The notes under the pieces: generated by a model
What the model saw: the letters and a program-made list of their open reading frames with translations, nothing else
Database searches by the model: none
Told to the model about the DNA's origin: nothing
Position numbers and translations under genes: made by a program
Shown here: positions 48,801 through 59,798 of the stretch, one piece after another
How the letters are laid out: each line of letters starts with the position of its first letter
Numbering within the stretch: the stretch's first letter is position 1
Assembly: GCA_036429605.1 (NCBI GenBank)
Contig: JAVFKD010000013.1
Coordinates: forward strand, 372,001 to 436,000
Source of the DNA: Cladobotryum mycophilum
Taxonomy: Eukaryota; Ascomycota; Sordariomycetes; Hypocreales; Hypocreaceae
Direction: 5' to 3'
DNA: 64,000 nt

Positions 48801-51028
48801 GGCTTGGCGTCAGTAATGGTAACAAGGGATTCGTCTTTGGCTACTACTGCATCCTGTTCCGGCGGTGGGGTCATCTCGTTCAAGACAGCCTCGTCACCGT
48901 TGAGAGAATCAGGATGGTGCACTAGAGAGACAGCATCTTCATCTTCGATCGGCTCAACTGCAGCAGCAGGACTGGACTTTGAGTCTTCCTGCTTGGCGTC
49001 CGACATCTCAACGTCAGTCTGTTCCGCCGCATCGCCTTGCTGAGGAGTCTCGTGCTTCTTTATTTCCTTGAGTTCTGATTTCCCGAAAAGTAGGCCAAGC
49101 AATCCATTAGCATCTTCTTCGTCGGACCCTGATTCATCATCGCTTGAACCGTCGCGTTCCGATGCGTCACTGTCCTCTAGTTCACTTGAGCCCAGATCAT
49201 CGTCCATATCAACAGATTCATCGCTGGATTCGCCTCCTGATGTGATATCATCTTTAGGAGTCTGAACTGCGGGATCTGCCGTTGATTCTTTTGTCGTTGA
49301 AGGTTCCAAATCTGGGATGTTTGCATATTTGGCTCGCAACTGTTCCTGGGTGAGATTTTCGTCTGCTGCATCCTTTGTCTCTTCGTCCTCTTCGTCTGAA
49401 GACGAGGACATGACATCGCTATCCTCGTTTTTGCCATCACCATCTTCGCTTAACCTAGATAGCAATTCGGAGTCTTCGTCCATATCGTCGTCTTCACTAA
49501 CAGCATCACTCATATCATCAAAGCCATCTTCGTCCGAAACGACCTCGGAATCGATTCCACCTGCCTGACGAGCTTGAAGTTTTTGTTCGGATAAGCTGAC
49601 GGCCTGATTGAGCGCAGCTTTGACTCGTCTTTGCTCTTCTGCTTCCCATTGCTCCATGCGGCGCCGGTTAACTTCTGTGCGGACGTTTTCCCAGGTGCCT
49701 GAAAGGGCCTTGATGACGACTCGATAGCGCACCGCCCACTTTTCTCTTTCTTCGGCTTCTATTACTTCCACTGATTTTGGCTGACGCCGTAGCCACTCTT
49801 CCCGACAAGCTTCGGCCAACTTTTTTGCTGTCGATCTATGGCGCTGTTGCTCAGCCAGCATGAGTTTCCGGAAATTGCTCATTGCCTTGGTCATGTGGTC
49901 TTGCCTCGCCCATTGCCTTGGAGGCTCTTCTTCACCTTCTGGAGCGAAAAGGGAGCATCGTCCCATTGATAGAAGCCCCCCGGCTCAACCTCGTCTTCAA
50001 TCCGCAGAACAATCCGAGCATCCTTTTGTGCCATCTCGTCCGTATATGGCGGTCCATCTTCGGCTACTAAAAGACCACCCTCTTCAACCGGAAGAGTCCC
50101 TGCACGCTGCCAATATTCGTCGAAATCTTTTGCAATTCGTGGTCGTTTGCGGACTTGGTCTGGATGGACAAGAGGTATGACATTCGAGCGTGGGGCAATC
50201 TTTAGTCTGATGCGTGGCGACCGCCCCGTAACATCGTGCGATCCATTTTTGGAGTTGTTGATTGGGGTGTCTTGCTCGATGGTATCGGTGTCGTCGGCGA
50301 GTCGAGCTGTCCTGCGAGATCGCGTAGAGTGCCGGGCTGGATGTGAAGGGGGAGGGGGTTCGTCTGCGTAAGGAACGGGCGGATCTGGGCTCTGGAACTA
50401 TAGCTTTCTTTGATGTAGATTTGGAGATGGAATCTGGTGCCGGTTTGGCCGGTGTCGGTTTGCTTGTAGTTCGTAGTTTCGGAGTACTGATTGGTGTCTT
50501 GATTGACTTGCCGTTGGTTGCGGGTTCGTCTTTCTTCGGAGTGCTTCCATTCGTCCCATTGATGGAGTGCCGGGTCGTGCGCTTCCTGGTCGGAGGAGGA
50601 GGCAATAGCTCAATGGGAAGCAGATTGAGTCGACCAGACTTGCGTCTCCCATTTTCTAGATATGTTGTAGGACCATCCGCCTCGATTTTCTTCCATGGTG
50701 GCGATATGGGCTTGAGCTTGCGGGAAGCCAGCGGCGGCGGGGTCACGTCTCGAGTTCGCTGTCTCTTGGCAGGGCGCTCGTCATCCTCGCCATGATGGCC
50801 ATTTGCTTCTTCGGCATGATGCAGCACGTGGCCGTTGGTCTTTGATGAAGGGGTCGCGTTGGGCTCAGCATGTCCATTTGTCTGGGATTCGATGGCAGAA
50901 ATGTCCTTTGTCACCGTTTCGAGGCTTTTCGAGTCATCTATATTCGCAGCCGAGAAATTGGTCTCCTCGGCATCAGCTTGATGGTCCGCGTTGGGGAGCA
51001 CATGGTTGGGCGACGCGGTCTCTGGCAT
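45833..51028 (-). CDS. SWR1: SWR1 chromatin-remodelling ATPase, with frame breaks in the N-terminal part
   Basis: The catalytic subunit of the SWR1 complex, which exchanges H2A for H2A.Z. The main frame (49966-45833, 1377 residues) holds the end of the HSA region (PPRQWARQDHMTKAMSNFRKLML), a long acidic Ser-rich stretch and the Snf2 ATPase. The latter has DEMGLGKTIQT, ILDEAHNIKN and LLTGTPLQNNL. After a long INO80/SWR1-type insertion come the helicase C motifs ALIFTQMTKVLDILEQFL, STRSGGLGINLTGADTVIFYD and QDRCHRIGQTRDVHIYRL. The tail is Lys-rich. Upstream coding continues to about 51028 (MPETASPNHVLP), with a disordered region and RHSTRSRRTARLADD. Two breaks interrupt this part: a C6 run at 49976-49981 one base short, within EVEPGG/LLSMGRCS, and a change of frame near two G5 runs at 50348-50358. 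The true start could lie further upstream. Confidence 0.93.
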
Positions 51029-51717
51029 AATAGCAACGTGGGAGCTAAGGGACGCAGTAGGCGTGGTCTCTGCGAATCTATCATTTGGCGGGGAGAAATT
51101 AATGTCTACAGAATCGTAGAGCTTTACCGGATATTCATACAAAGTTTGCACATGATCAAATGCCTGGTGCGGATGCTGAGGCGGATTTGGTGGGCGATTA
51201 CCAGCTCGTCAGCGAAACTTTTTGAGCTGGGAGAAACTTGAACGAGGCCATGATTCGAAATGGAATTATGGAGGTGCTACTACCCACTCGCACTTGCGCA
51301 CTTCCCTCCAGAGGCGGGACATGACAGGCCTGAAGTACCGACCATGTACCGCTGTTCTATCCCAAGTTCCCGCAATTTGGCCATTCAAGGTATATCCGCT
51401 AGCAGAAATGGGTATGGAGGTACCTTTGGCGGATTTATAGATAGCCCGGAACATGAACTCTCTATACCCCAACAGTTACATGCACTTCACTCTTTCATGC
51501 GCTCTGATCCAGATTGAAGCCTCAGGCAGAAAAGGCTCGATTTGGATCATCACGACTTCAAGCGAATGGTCTTGAGCTTGTTCACGAGAAGTGAAGCCAT
51601 CACGTCACACAGCAATTGGGCGCCGAAGACGCAGTCAATCCGCCCAAGGTGCGTTTCAAGCCTTGCCTCACTACTCGCACATATGAAATACTGACCGCGC
51701 CATCATTTCTTTTACAG
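51029..51717 (+). promoter_or_regulatory. divergent region of SWR1 and NDUFB8 with a 5' UTR intron
   Basis: Between two divergent genes. Next to the NDUFB8 start a likely 5' UTR intron runs 51649-51717: donor GTGCGT, a CTGAC branch motif and TTTACAG directly before the ATG. The SWR1 side stays open upstream of 51028 for about 60 codons and may include a missed first exon. Confidence 0.6.
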
Positions 51718-52354
51718 ATGCTTCCTCAACGAATCGTACGAGCTTCGGCTTTGCGCACCGGCTTGGCTGCCGCTCGAAGGGCACCCGTGATGCAGCGACG
51801 AACCTTTATGCCTGCGCAATACTCCGATAAGAAGGTTCTCGAGGAGAAGTACCCCGGACCCCCACCGGAGCTGAGCGAGTCCGAGGACCCTGGCATGGTG
51901 TGTGATTCAATTTGTAGTGGAAGGGAAATTGGGCTCATGCGATTCTAGAACGGTGGCTACATCAACCCTCCCCGAATCAAGCGCCAACACCGCGACCCCT
52001 ATGCGACCTGGTGGGACTCTCAAGAGCGACGAAACTTTGGTGAGCCTGTCCACGAGGACAACGATGTGCTAGGTATCTTCTCTCCGTGGGAGTATACATG
52101 GACCACGACAGGACCTGGTCTGATCATGGTTGGAACCTTCATCGCTACATTCCTTGGCGTTACCGGACTCGTATACCTCAACTACCCAGATTCCGTTGCG
52201 TATCCCAGAGAATTCGAGGGTGGTTTGGAACGGGAATTGGGTGGTACTGGAGCTGTTAGGGTGAGTGATGGACTAATGATATTTTTCTCCGAGTGTAAAT
52301 CTATGCTGACTACTGTGCTCGCAGGCTCGTATGACTGGCGATGAGGACCCGTGA
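51718..52354 (+). CDS. complex I subunit NDUFB8/ASHI
   Basis: An accessory membrane-arm subunit of mitochondrial NADH:ubiquinone oxidoreductase. Three exons: 51718-51897, 51949-52260 and 52325-52354, giving 173 residues. The N-terminus (MLPQRIVRASALRTGLAAARRAPVMQRRTF) is an Arg-rich amphipathic matrix-targeting sequence. YPGPPPELSESEDPGMNGGYINPPRIKRQHRDPYATWWD and RRNFGEPVHEDND are family signatures. A single membrane span follows at about residues 113-135 (GPGLIMVGTFIATFLGVTGLVYL), then YPDSVAYPREFEGGLERELGG. The last exon codes nine or ten residues (ARMTGDEDP). The ATG directly follows a splice acceptor, implying a 5' UTR intron. Confidence 0.95.
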
Positions 52355-53381
52355 AAAGGGTATGGGATATTTATTTGTACATAATCCAGACAAGGAATAA
52401 GACGTCAAACCTTCTTTTATTTGTCCTATTGCTGAGTTACCGAAACGCCTCGCTCTGCTATCATGATAGGATCGCATGAACGCCCATTGTTTTTTTACTT
52501 AATTCACCCCCATGGTGGACTGTAGCTGGTGCTGGAGTCTTGTTATCTGGCAGTTTCTAGAATCTGTTTATTGGGCCCGATTTTAAATTGTTCGCTTATC
52601 ATCTCCATGTTTAGATGGAGCTTGAGTCATCTTTCAGCGGTACTCGTGAGTGAGTGGAAGGAGCCTACAACTTGGTCAAACTCACGAGCAGGTTGTCGTT
52701 GAAGCATCGTGTAGTTTTAGGCTTCGTTTCCCTGACGACTAACACTGCCCACTCTCTGAATATTTGTCACGTCACATTCTCCTCTTCAAACGTAAGCTGT
52801 ATTCTAGGAAGCTACTACCCTGACGACAAAGTGTTAAACTCAGTCTCATATTTTCGTGCTTGAGACTTTATCATACCTAGTACTTACCTACCTCACTCCC
52901 CTCTCCCTCCCTCTTGGGACATCGCCTTTCTTACTGTTACCTGCCCGATCTCGTCTTCGGTACTTTAAACCTCCTCAATCGATGTACCCTACCTAGGCTC
53001 GAGACACATTTTGATAAGCGAGTTCCAGGTCGGTGATTGCGACCCCCTCGTATGTTGTTGTTGTTGCTGTTGTTGCCTCTTGTAGCTGCCAGGGCAACTT
53101 GAAGCCAAAGGATGCATGGCTGTCCACAGAACAAACCCTACGTCTCTACTTACTTCCCTTAACAAATTATTGGATCATTGGACAACATTTCTGGCCGAGT
53201 CAACCAATTCTCCCCTTGGAATAACAAAGATATCTTTGGAACTGGCAACCTCTTTTGTCTCTGCCAAATCGCCTTCAAGCTTCCTCTTGTCCTGTCCTGT
53301 CCTGTCTTTGGCCACTCCTTTGTAAAGCATCAGGATACCGTTTGGTGTTCGAGCAGCAACTCGCCATTATTTAGCCTGAAG
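52355..53381. other. gene-free interval upstream of conserved hypothetical gene
   Basis: The 3' flank of NDUFB8 and the promoter of the next plus-strand gene. It holds CT-rich DNA (about 52885-52915), a GTTGTT run (about 53050-53080) and CCTGT repeats near 53290-53310. No gene was recognised. Confidence 0.6.
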
Positions 53382-55329
53382 ATGCGGTACGAAGATTGGG
53401 ATATTCTTCTCTTCCCAAGAGATTGCAAGATTCCGATTAAAGAGTTCAAGGTAGCATGCCACGTGGTCCATGACACAGGTAACCTCCGTCCAATCCATTC
53501 ACTCTGATGTTGGAAGCTCTCCATGACTAACTTTTATCACACAAGAATTCTCTCACTCTCATGGGTCGTACGGTTTGCCGACAGTCTGCTGCTTTGTTCC
53601 CAGCCTCCCAGCCGGAACCCCCTTTCAGATCTCGATCCACTCGTGGTCCATACCTGCAGTTAGTCAGTTTACAAGGCTTTACAGCAAATATGCCGAGAAT
53701 GTGAAGCTCGAAGCTCGGATTTCATTTGACGGAAGACTTGTTGCGTACGACTTCCATAACCAGACCCGACTGATTCAGCCATGTGATTGTGTTGACTAAT
53801 AATCGCCTCAGTTCAACGTCTCTCGATCGAGGTGGCCCCTGGCCTCATCTTGTTGCTCACGCTTTTGGTTGGATAACAAACTGCTAACTTAACTCTCTTT
53901 GGTGAGGCTGCTAACATTGGTACAGATTTCTCCAAAAATGGTGATCTCGAACTCCTCAAGTTCCCCGGTTTTCGGAAAGAACTCCTTCAGCAAAACTACT
54001 GGAGCCCAGCTGATGATTTGGGCCGCATCAAAATTGTCATCAGTGAAGCTTTTCCACGGGACTCTCTGTCCATGCCGGTTGAGCGGGTCAAGAACATTGT
54101 CACCTTCTCTTTTCAACATGCTCCATTAGGTATGTACGCTTGACTTCCACGGCTGATGACCTCGTCGGCTAACACTCACCGAATCAGAGATTCTCGAGGC
54201 ATCTTCGATTGCGTGGCCGAATCCTTCCATGTGGCGTCGTGCCCCTTTCACAGTGTCTATGCCTGTACCCGCCTATCCATCGCACGATGCTGATTCACAC
54301 GCACACTCACCAAGAAAAAGAAACAACCGACCTACTGTAGACTCTGTGGCACACTCGACAAAGAACGGTCGGCAAGGGATGCTGCCCAATATGTCGGCTA
54401 TCAATGTAGCAAAAAGATTCGACCAACGTCATCGTCATTCATCTACAGCAAGTAGCAGCACGTCGGACTCCTTTGGCGATGCCAATGCCTACTTTGAATG
54501 GCTGAATGGGCTGGGCATGACAATGGGCGGAATTAGTCAATGTGATGGACAAGACTCCAACAGCTCAACACAACAGTCGAGCGAGCCGGGCACCAATTCC
54601 AGTGCAAGGAATTATGTGCCTTTTGTCCACAGCTTCGATACTTCCATGGACATGGGACCGTTCACCCTAGCTGGTTTCCCACCGGAAGACAACAGTCAGT
54701 TTGAGCAGCTCAAAGTTCCTACCAATACGCCGATTGCTGGAGGGTCTATTGATTATGAAGCTGAAGGTATCTGTAAATGCTTTTTCCATAGCCACATATA
54801 GCGGAGGCTAATACTGTGACGATTAGGCGTATCATTTCCACAGCTAACCCATAGCAGCACCCCAATCTCGCTGGAGATGGCCAATTCGCTACTTAATCAG
54901 CCAATACCAGCTCATTTGTTGGCTCATCATGCTCATACTCGAATACCAGAAGTGAAATCGTACAAAGAGAGCCAAAGCCAGCGAGCGAGCGATGCCTCCC
55001 TGCAATCAGCCTTTATGCCATCTGCTGCAAATATGACTACGAACACGGTCGTGTCACAGGTCAATAGCCCTCAAAGCCAAGTATCATCCGATATTAGCCA
55101 GCGTATTTCTTCTATGGGTGAGTTGACAGCATGCTTCGGCGGTGCATCATCGGAGGATACGTCTTTTGGTGGTTCTAGGAGGAGTCTGCAAGAGAAAGGA
55201 TTAAAAAGGAGTCGCACTTTTACTTTGGCATCTTCAGGGGTTCTTGATGAAGATGAGCCTAGGCGCGCGAGCCCTAGCATTCGGCTTACACCTTTTATTG
55301 AGGACAACACAAAGGTAGAAAGCCAATAA
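53382..55329 (+). CDS. conserved fungal protein of unknown function
   Basis: Six exons: 53382-53478, 53546-53744, 53812-53867, 53926-54129, 54188-54766 and 54827-55329, giving 545 residues with consistent phases. The N-terminal ~210 residues look like a folded, beta-rich domain: MRYEDWDILLFPRDCKIPIKEF, GLPTVCCFVPSLPAGTPFQISIHSW, LEARISFDGRLVA, LLKFPGFRKELLQQNYWSPADDLGRIKIVISE and ILEASSIAWPNPSMWRRAPF. The remainder is Ser/Gln/His-rich and disordered. I know this pattern as an uncharacterised protein family common in Sordariomycetes; no function is assigned. Exon 3 is short, with a less typical donor (GTTGGA at 53868), chosen because it keeps the frame and the DFSKNGDLELLKFP motif. Confidence 0.82.
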
Positions 55330-56929
55330 ATTTTGCGCGTTGCTGGCGGTAGATGTTTTAGCCTGGTGTCTGGGGACTGGGCGAGCGAGCTTGGAGATGG
55401 TTTGGTGTATCAGGTAGAATGCTGGTAATCTTTATTTTCCTAGGGCTTCCTCTTGTTGACGAGCATGAGGCACCTCTGGCGCCTGCGAACATCATCTCGC
55501 AGAACAGGGAAGTGTACTTTATTACTGATTGTTAATACACAGATTATATAGGTCTTAGAAACTGAAGCAAATAGCGCGAGGGCATGGATGGAGATGGATG
55601 GGCCTGGGAATGGCATCCTGGTCAATGCAAAGATCTTCATGAATTGCATCACTACAATAAGAAACAATCTCTTTCATTTTCGCTGGTTGTCTTTCTCCAC
55701 ATAATTTCCATATTCTAGAAGCTGGAGCTCCGTGTTGGAGTGAGCCGGGGTGAGATACGGTGTCTACGGAGCGCCTCCGTGGATAGACGGAACGCCATTT
55801 GGCTGGCTCAACAGACCATAGTGAAGGATTTTATTGCCATGGGACATACGTATGCATGCTCTGCATAACACACTAGTGCTGCCATACATTTCCAGGCACA
55901 CATTCAATGAGCGGAGACGCTACGTGCTGTTCGGAGCTTCTACAAATCTTGACGAGGATGCCAGGGGATTTGGCCATGTGGTGTCTTAGTCTGAAACGAC
56001 GACGATGACAGTCACGTGATCACTCTCACTCACTCATTGCAATGCCTCACGCTCCGAGAACAATGGAGACGAATCCGACCCCGAGCGCGGCCCTTGTGAA
56101 TGGCGAATCAGCCAAGCATAAGCTAATAATTTCAATACGACAAGAGCATCTTGGGTATCATCGAGCTATCTCTCTACAATATTGAGAAAAGTCAAACTTC
56201 CCATGGTATTGGTATGTGCGATGAGGATAATGGTGACACCTGAGATGGGCTCCGAGAGCCTGTGTTTGGACTTTATTGCAAAACGTCACTACAAATGCAA
56301 GTGCATGGGTACAACGTGGCTCTCAAATTAACATGTCTTTATCTCAATCTGACTGTCTAGATCTGGTCTTGGATCTTCGGACCTGACACACGGCATGACA
56401 AGCCTCCACACTCTCCCGGCTCTCTAGTATGGAGTGATGGAGACGGCCTGACCAAGCCAACCACAAGGACCAACATGCGGCACAGACATGCATCATGAAC
56501 TGTCATTGGTCCTTTGTCTTAGTTTGGCTTACATGGCTCCCGTCTCTACATCCAAGCTGTCCGAAAACAGGCACGGAACCGCCAACTAGCCTTGTGCCTC
56601 GCGCTCTCGCCTCTTCCCACCCTTTGGACGGCGGAAGTATGCCGGTGCTCCATGGATGGCGGACCAGGAACTTGGCGTCACGGAGGCTAGCCTACCAATT
56701 ATTTGCATTGTACTGCCAGCAAAATGGACTCTCATGCATCAAAATTCACATAGGAAGATTGTTCTATATAATACAATTTGCCATCCCCCTGAATGGAGCA
56801 CTGTTTCACATCAACAAACTCACTCACACTCACTCACACCCACTCAACTCAAGACAGACACATCCTTCATAGCCTGAGTTCCAGTTCTAGAACCAGCCTG
56901 AAGCATAATACAACTGCTGTATATAAACC
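55330..56929. other. 1.6-kb gene-free interval upstream of the MFS gene
   Basis: Mixed-composition DNA between two plus-strand genes. No coding or RNA gene was recognised. A CTCACTCACACTC-type repeat lies near 56815-56850, and a TATATAAA box sits immediately before the MFS start codon (about 56921-56928), too close to the ATG to be an ordinary TATA box. Confidence 0.6.
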
Positions 56930-58882
56930 ATGGCCGCGAAGCATCTATCTACTGCCTCTACAACCTCGAGCAGAAGACTAACTGTCAAGTTTCCCGAAGA
57001 GCCTTTGCCCAACTTTTTGTCCTATCCCCCTTCTGATCAGTACTCTGGTGATCTTGAGAACTTTGCCATGTCTCACCACATTACATGGCTCTCGGACGAC
57101 GATACTCCACCAGCATCGTTGGTGCCGAGCGAGACTGGAAGCGTTAGGTCTTTGGAAAAGGCGACGGTCAGGCAATCCATCTTGGGCAATGCCTTTGGAG
57201 GAGGAGGGGTTCCCTACGATGATATTCGCCCAAGGACGGCTCCCTTCACCGAGAGCCAGGAGAACCTTCAGGAGCCGACCGATGGTATAGAGAATCCAGA
57301 GTACCCCACGGGGATGAAGTTTACTCTCATCATCGTCGCTCTCTGCTTTGCCGTCTTTGTCATGGCTCTTGGTACGTTTTCCCATTGGTATTCCATAAAA
57401 AGTTATAATGTGTACTGACCATCTTCAGACAACTCCATCATTGCCACTGCCATTCCTCGAATCACGGATGAATTTCACAGTCTCAACGATGTCGGTTGGT
57501 ACGGATCCGCATACATGCTTACCTCGTCCGCCCTCCAACTTCTCTTCGGCAAGTTCTACACATTTTGGAGCATGAAGTGGATTTTCCTCAGCTGCGTCGT
57601 CATCTTTGAGATTGGCAGTCTCATCTGCGGCATTGCCCCCAACAGCATCACCCTCATCGTCGGCCGAGCCATCGCCGGTGTTGGCGCCGCTGGCATCTTT
57701 GCGGGTGCCCTGACAATCCTTGCCTTTAGCTGCCCCTTGGAGAAGCGGCCCCTTTACACTGGTGTTGTCAGCGCCATGTGGGGAATCTCGTCCGTCGCCG
57801 GCCCCCTGCTCGGAGGTGTCTTTACGGATCAGGTCTCCTGGCGTTGGTGCTTCTACATCAACCTGCCAATCGGTGCCATCAGCCTGACTGTCATCTTCTT
57901 TTGCTTCAACGAGCCGGAGCGCAAGATTGCCCCTGCGACGTGGAGGCAGCGCTTCTGGCAGATGGATCCCTTTGGAACCATTGTCTTCATGCCGGCTGTC
58001 ATCTGCATGCTTCTCGCCTTGCACTGGGGTGGCTCCGAGTATGCCTGGGACAGCGGAAGGATCGTCGCCCTGATCATGCTGTCCGTTTTTCTCATCATCA
58101 TATTCCTTCAGATCCAGCACAAGATGGGAGATGACGCGACTGTTCCTCCCCGCATCTTCAAGAAGCAGACTGTCTGGTCCTCTGCCATTTTCGAGTTCTT
58201 CGTTGGCGCCTGCTTTCTCGAGGCTGTTTACTTCCTCCCCATGTGGTTCCAGGCCGTCAAGGGTGCTTCGGCCATCATGTCTGGTGTCATGAACCTGCCC
58301 ATGCTTCTCATTGTTGTCATCTGCTCTGTTGTTTCTGGTGCACTTGTCACTAAATGGGGATACTACACTCCCTTCATCTATGCCTGCGCCGTTCTCATGC
58401 CCATCGGTTATGGTCTTCTTTCTACGCTCACGCCTCACTCCTCTGCTGGTGCATGGATTGGATTCCAGATCATTGCCGGTATGGGTGTTGGACTTGGCAT
58501 GCAGCAGCCCCTCATTGCTGTCCAGGCCGTCCTCGATCTGGCCGACGTCCCTACCGGAACTGCCATGATCATCTTTTTCCAGGCCCTCGGCGGCGCGCTC
58601 TTTGTGTCGGCCGGCCAGACTGTCTTTACCAATAAGCTTGCCGCGGGCGTGCTCAAATACGCCCCCGGTGTTGACCCCGTATTTGTGCGGGCCACTGGTG
58701 CGACCAACCTGCGACACGTATTCTCTGGCCAGGAGCTTACCAATGTGATTCTCGCATTCAACAGCGCCTTGTCCAAGTGCTTTTACGTTGCGGCCGCCAC
58801 GGCTGCGGCGTCTGCTGTTGGCGCAGCCTTTGTTGAGTGGAAGAGCGTCAAGGGCAAGAATATCGAGGCAGCCATGGCTTAA
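56930..58882 (+). CDS. MFS multidrug transporter, DHA2 (14-TMS) type
   Basis: Two exons (56930-57371, 57429-58882; donor GTACGT, acceptor TTCAG) give 631 residues. An acidic cytosolic N-terminus of about 125 residues precedes the first transmembrane helix (FTLIIVALCFAVFVMAL). The splice joins it to DNSIIATAIPRITDEFHSL, the DHA2 signature of TM1. LTSSALQLLFGKFYTFW (TM2 and motif A region), GRAIAGVGAAGIFAGAL and the antiporter motif C GPLLGGVFTDQVSWRWCFYIN follow, with about 14 predicted spans. Such pumps export toxic compounds or secondary metabolites with proton antiport; the substrate cannot be read from the sequence. The next gene downstream codes for a linalool dehydratase/isomerase-like protein. 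A 504-codon antisense open frame is a shadow. Confidence 0.93.
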
Positions 58883-59798
58883 CGGACTCTCCCTTTTTTC
58901 TTTCAGAGACGACTTCTCCGACATCCTCTTCATGGACAATAACTGAACTGATATACATACATATATATACTACGGCAAGATCTTTTATTTTGTTCTTCTT
59001 CTCTTCGTCTACTGGTTTAGATGTTCAAGTTTGGCAGTTGTGATTAGACGATGCATGGCTTTTGGAGTTGGGGTGTATTATGAGATTACTTTGTATGTAT
59101 GAATATGGGATATGATGGATGATGTATGGATCTTGGTATAGATTGAGAACTTTATGAGATGAATTGAAAAGTTTATGGTACACCTTTTCCTTGATCAAGA
59201 ATGATCGTCATGTGACAAGAATAGAACTGTGAACTGCCTAGCAGCAATTAAGCCTCATATATTCTCACACAAAGTTATTAACAATTTGTAATATTACCCT
59301 AAATTTACGAATTCATGCTTATGGAAAAGATATCTACCTCACATTATAAATCATAAGTATTGAGGAACCAAGGCATCACTATTGGCCTTTCGAAACATGC
59401 ATCATCCTCATCTCCACCAACTAATCGGCTTTGGGAATTTCCCCGTGGCATATTTCCCGAATAAGCCGAGCTGACATGAATAGCCTACCCATAGGCTCAA
59501 GGTTCATTACCAAATCTCAGTGCCGCGCCAAATACCGAGATGTAGTATATAATGCACTGCCTTGCTATTGTTCATCGTTTCGGACTACGGTGGGGATGCG
59601 ATGCCATTAAGCAGGATGACCTGTCAACCGTGACGGTTACGTTCAACGTTATAAGAGCATCAGCTCTAGGTTCGGATGGGACGGAGGGTAATCCGTCATC
59701 ATTGATGAATAGGCTAATCAAGGGCGCCGCTAACATGCTAAATATGAGAAGTTCTCATTCTCCTCTTGTGTCGTCCCCTGCTCACTCATCCAACTACA
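58883..59798. other. promoter interval between MFS and LDI-like genes
   Basis: 916 bp, AT-rich, including ATGGATG-type repeats (about 59050-59140). It carries the MFS 3' UTR and the promoter of the LDI-like gene. No other gene was recognised. Confidence 0.6.

Noticed and set aside
56921..56929. TATATAAA box before the MFS start codon
   Set aside because: It touches the ATG, so it cannot be a normal TATA box for this start. Probably coincidental leader sequence.
57425..58939. 504-codon minus-strand open frame
   Set aside because: Exactly antisense to the MFS transporter exon, hydrophilic and repetitive in composition. A codon-bias shadow.
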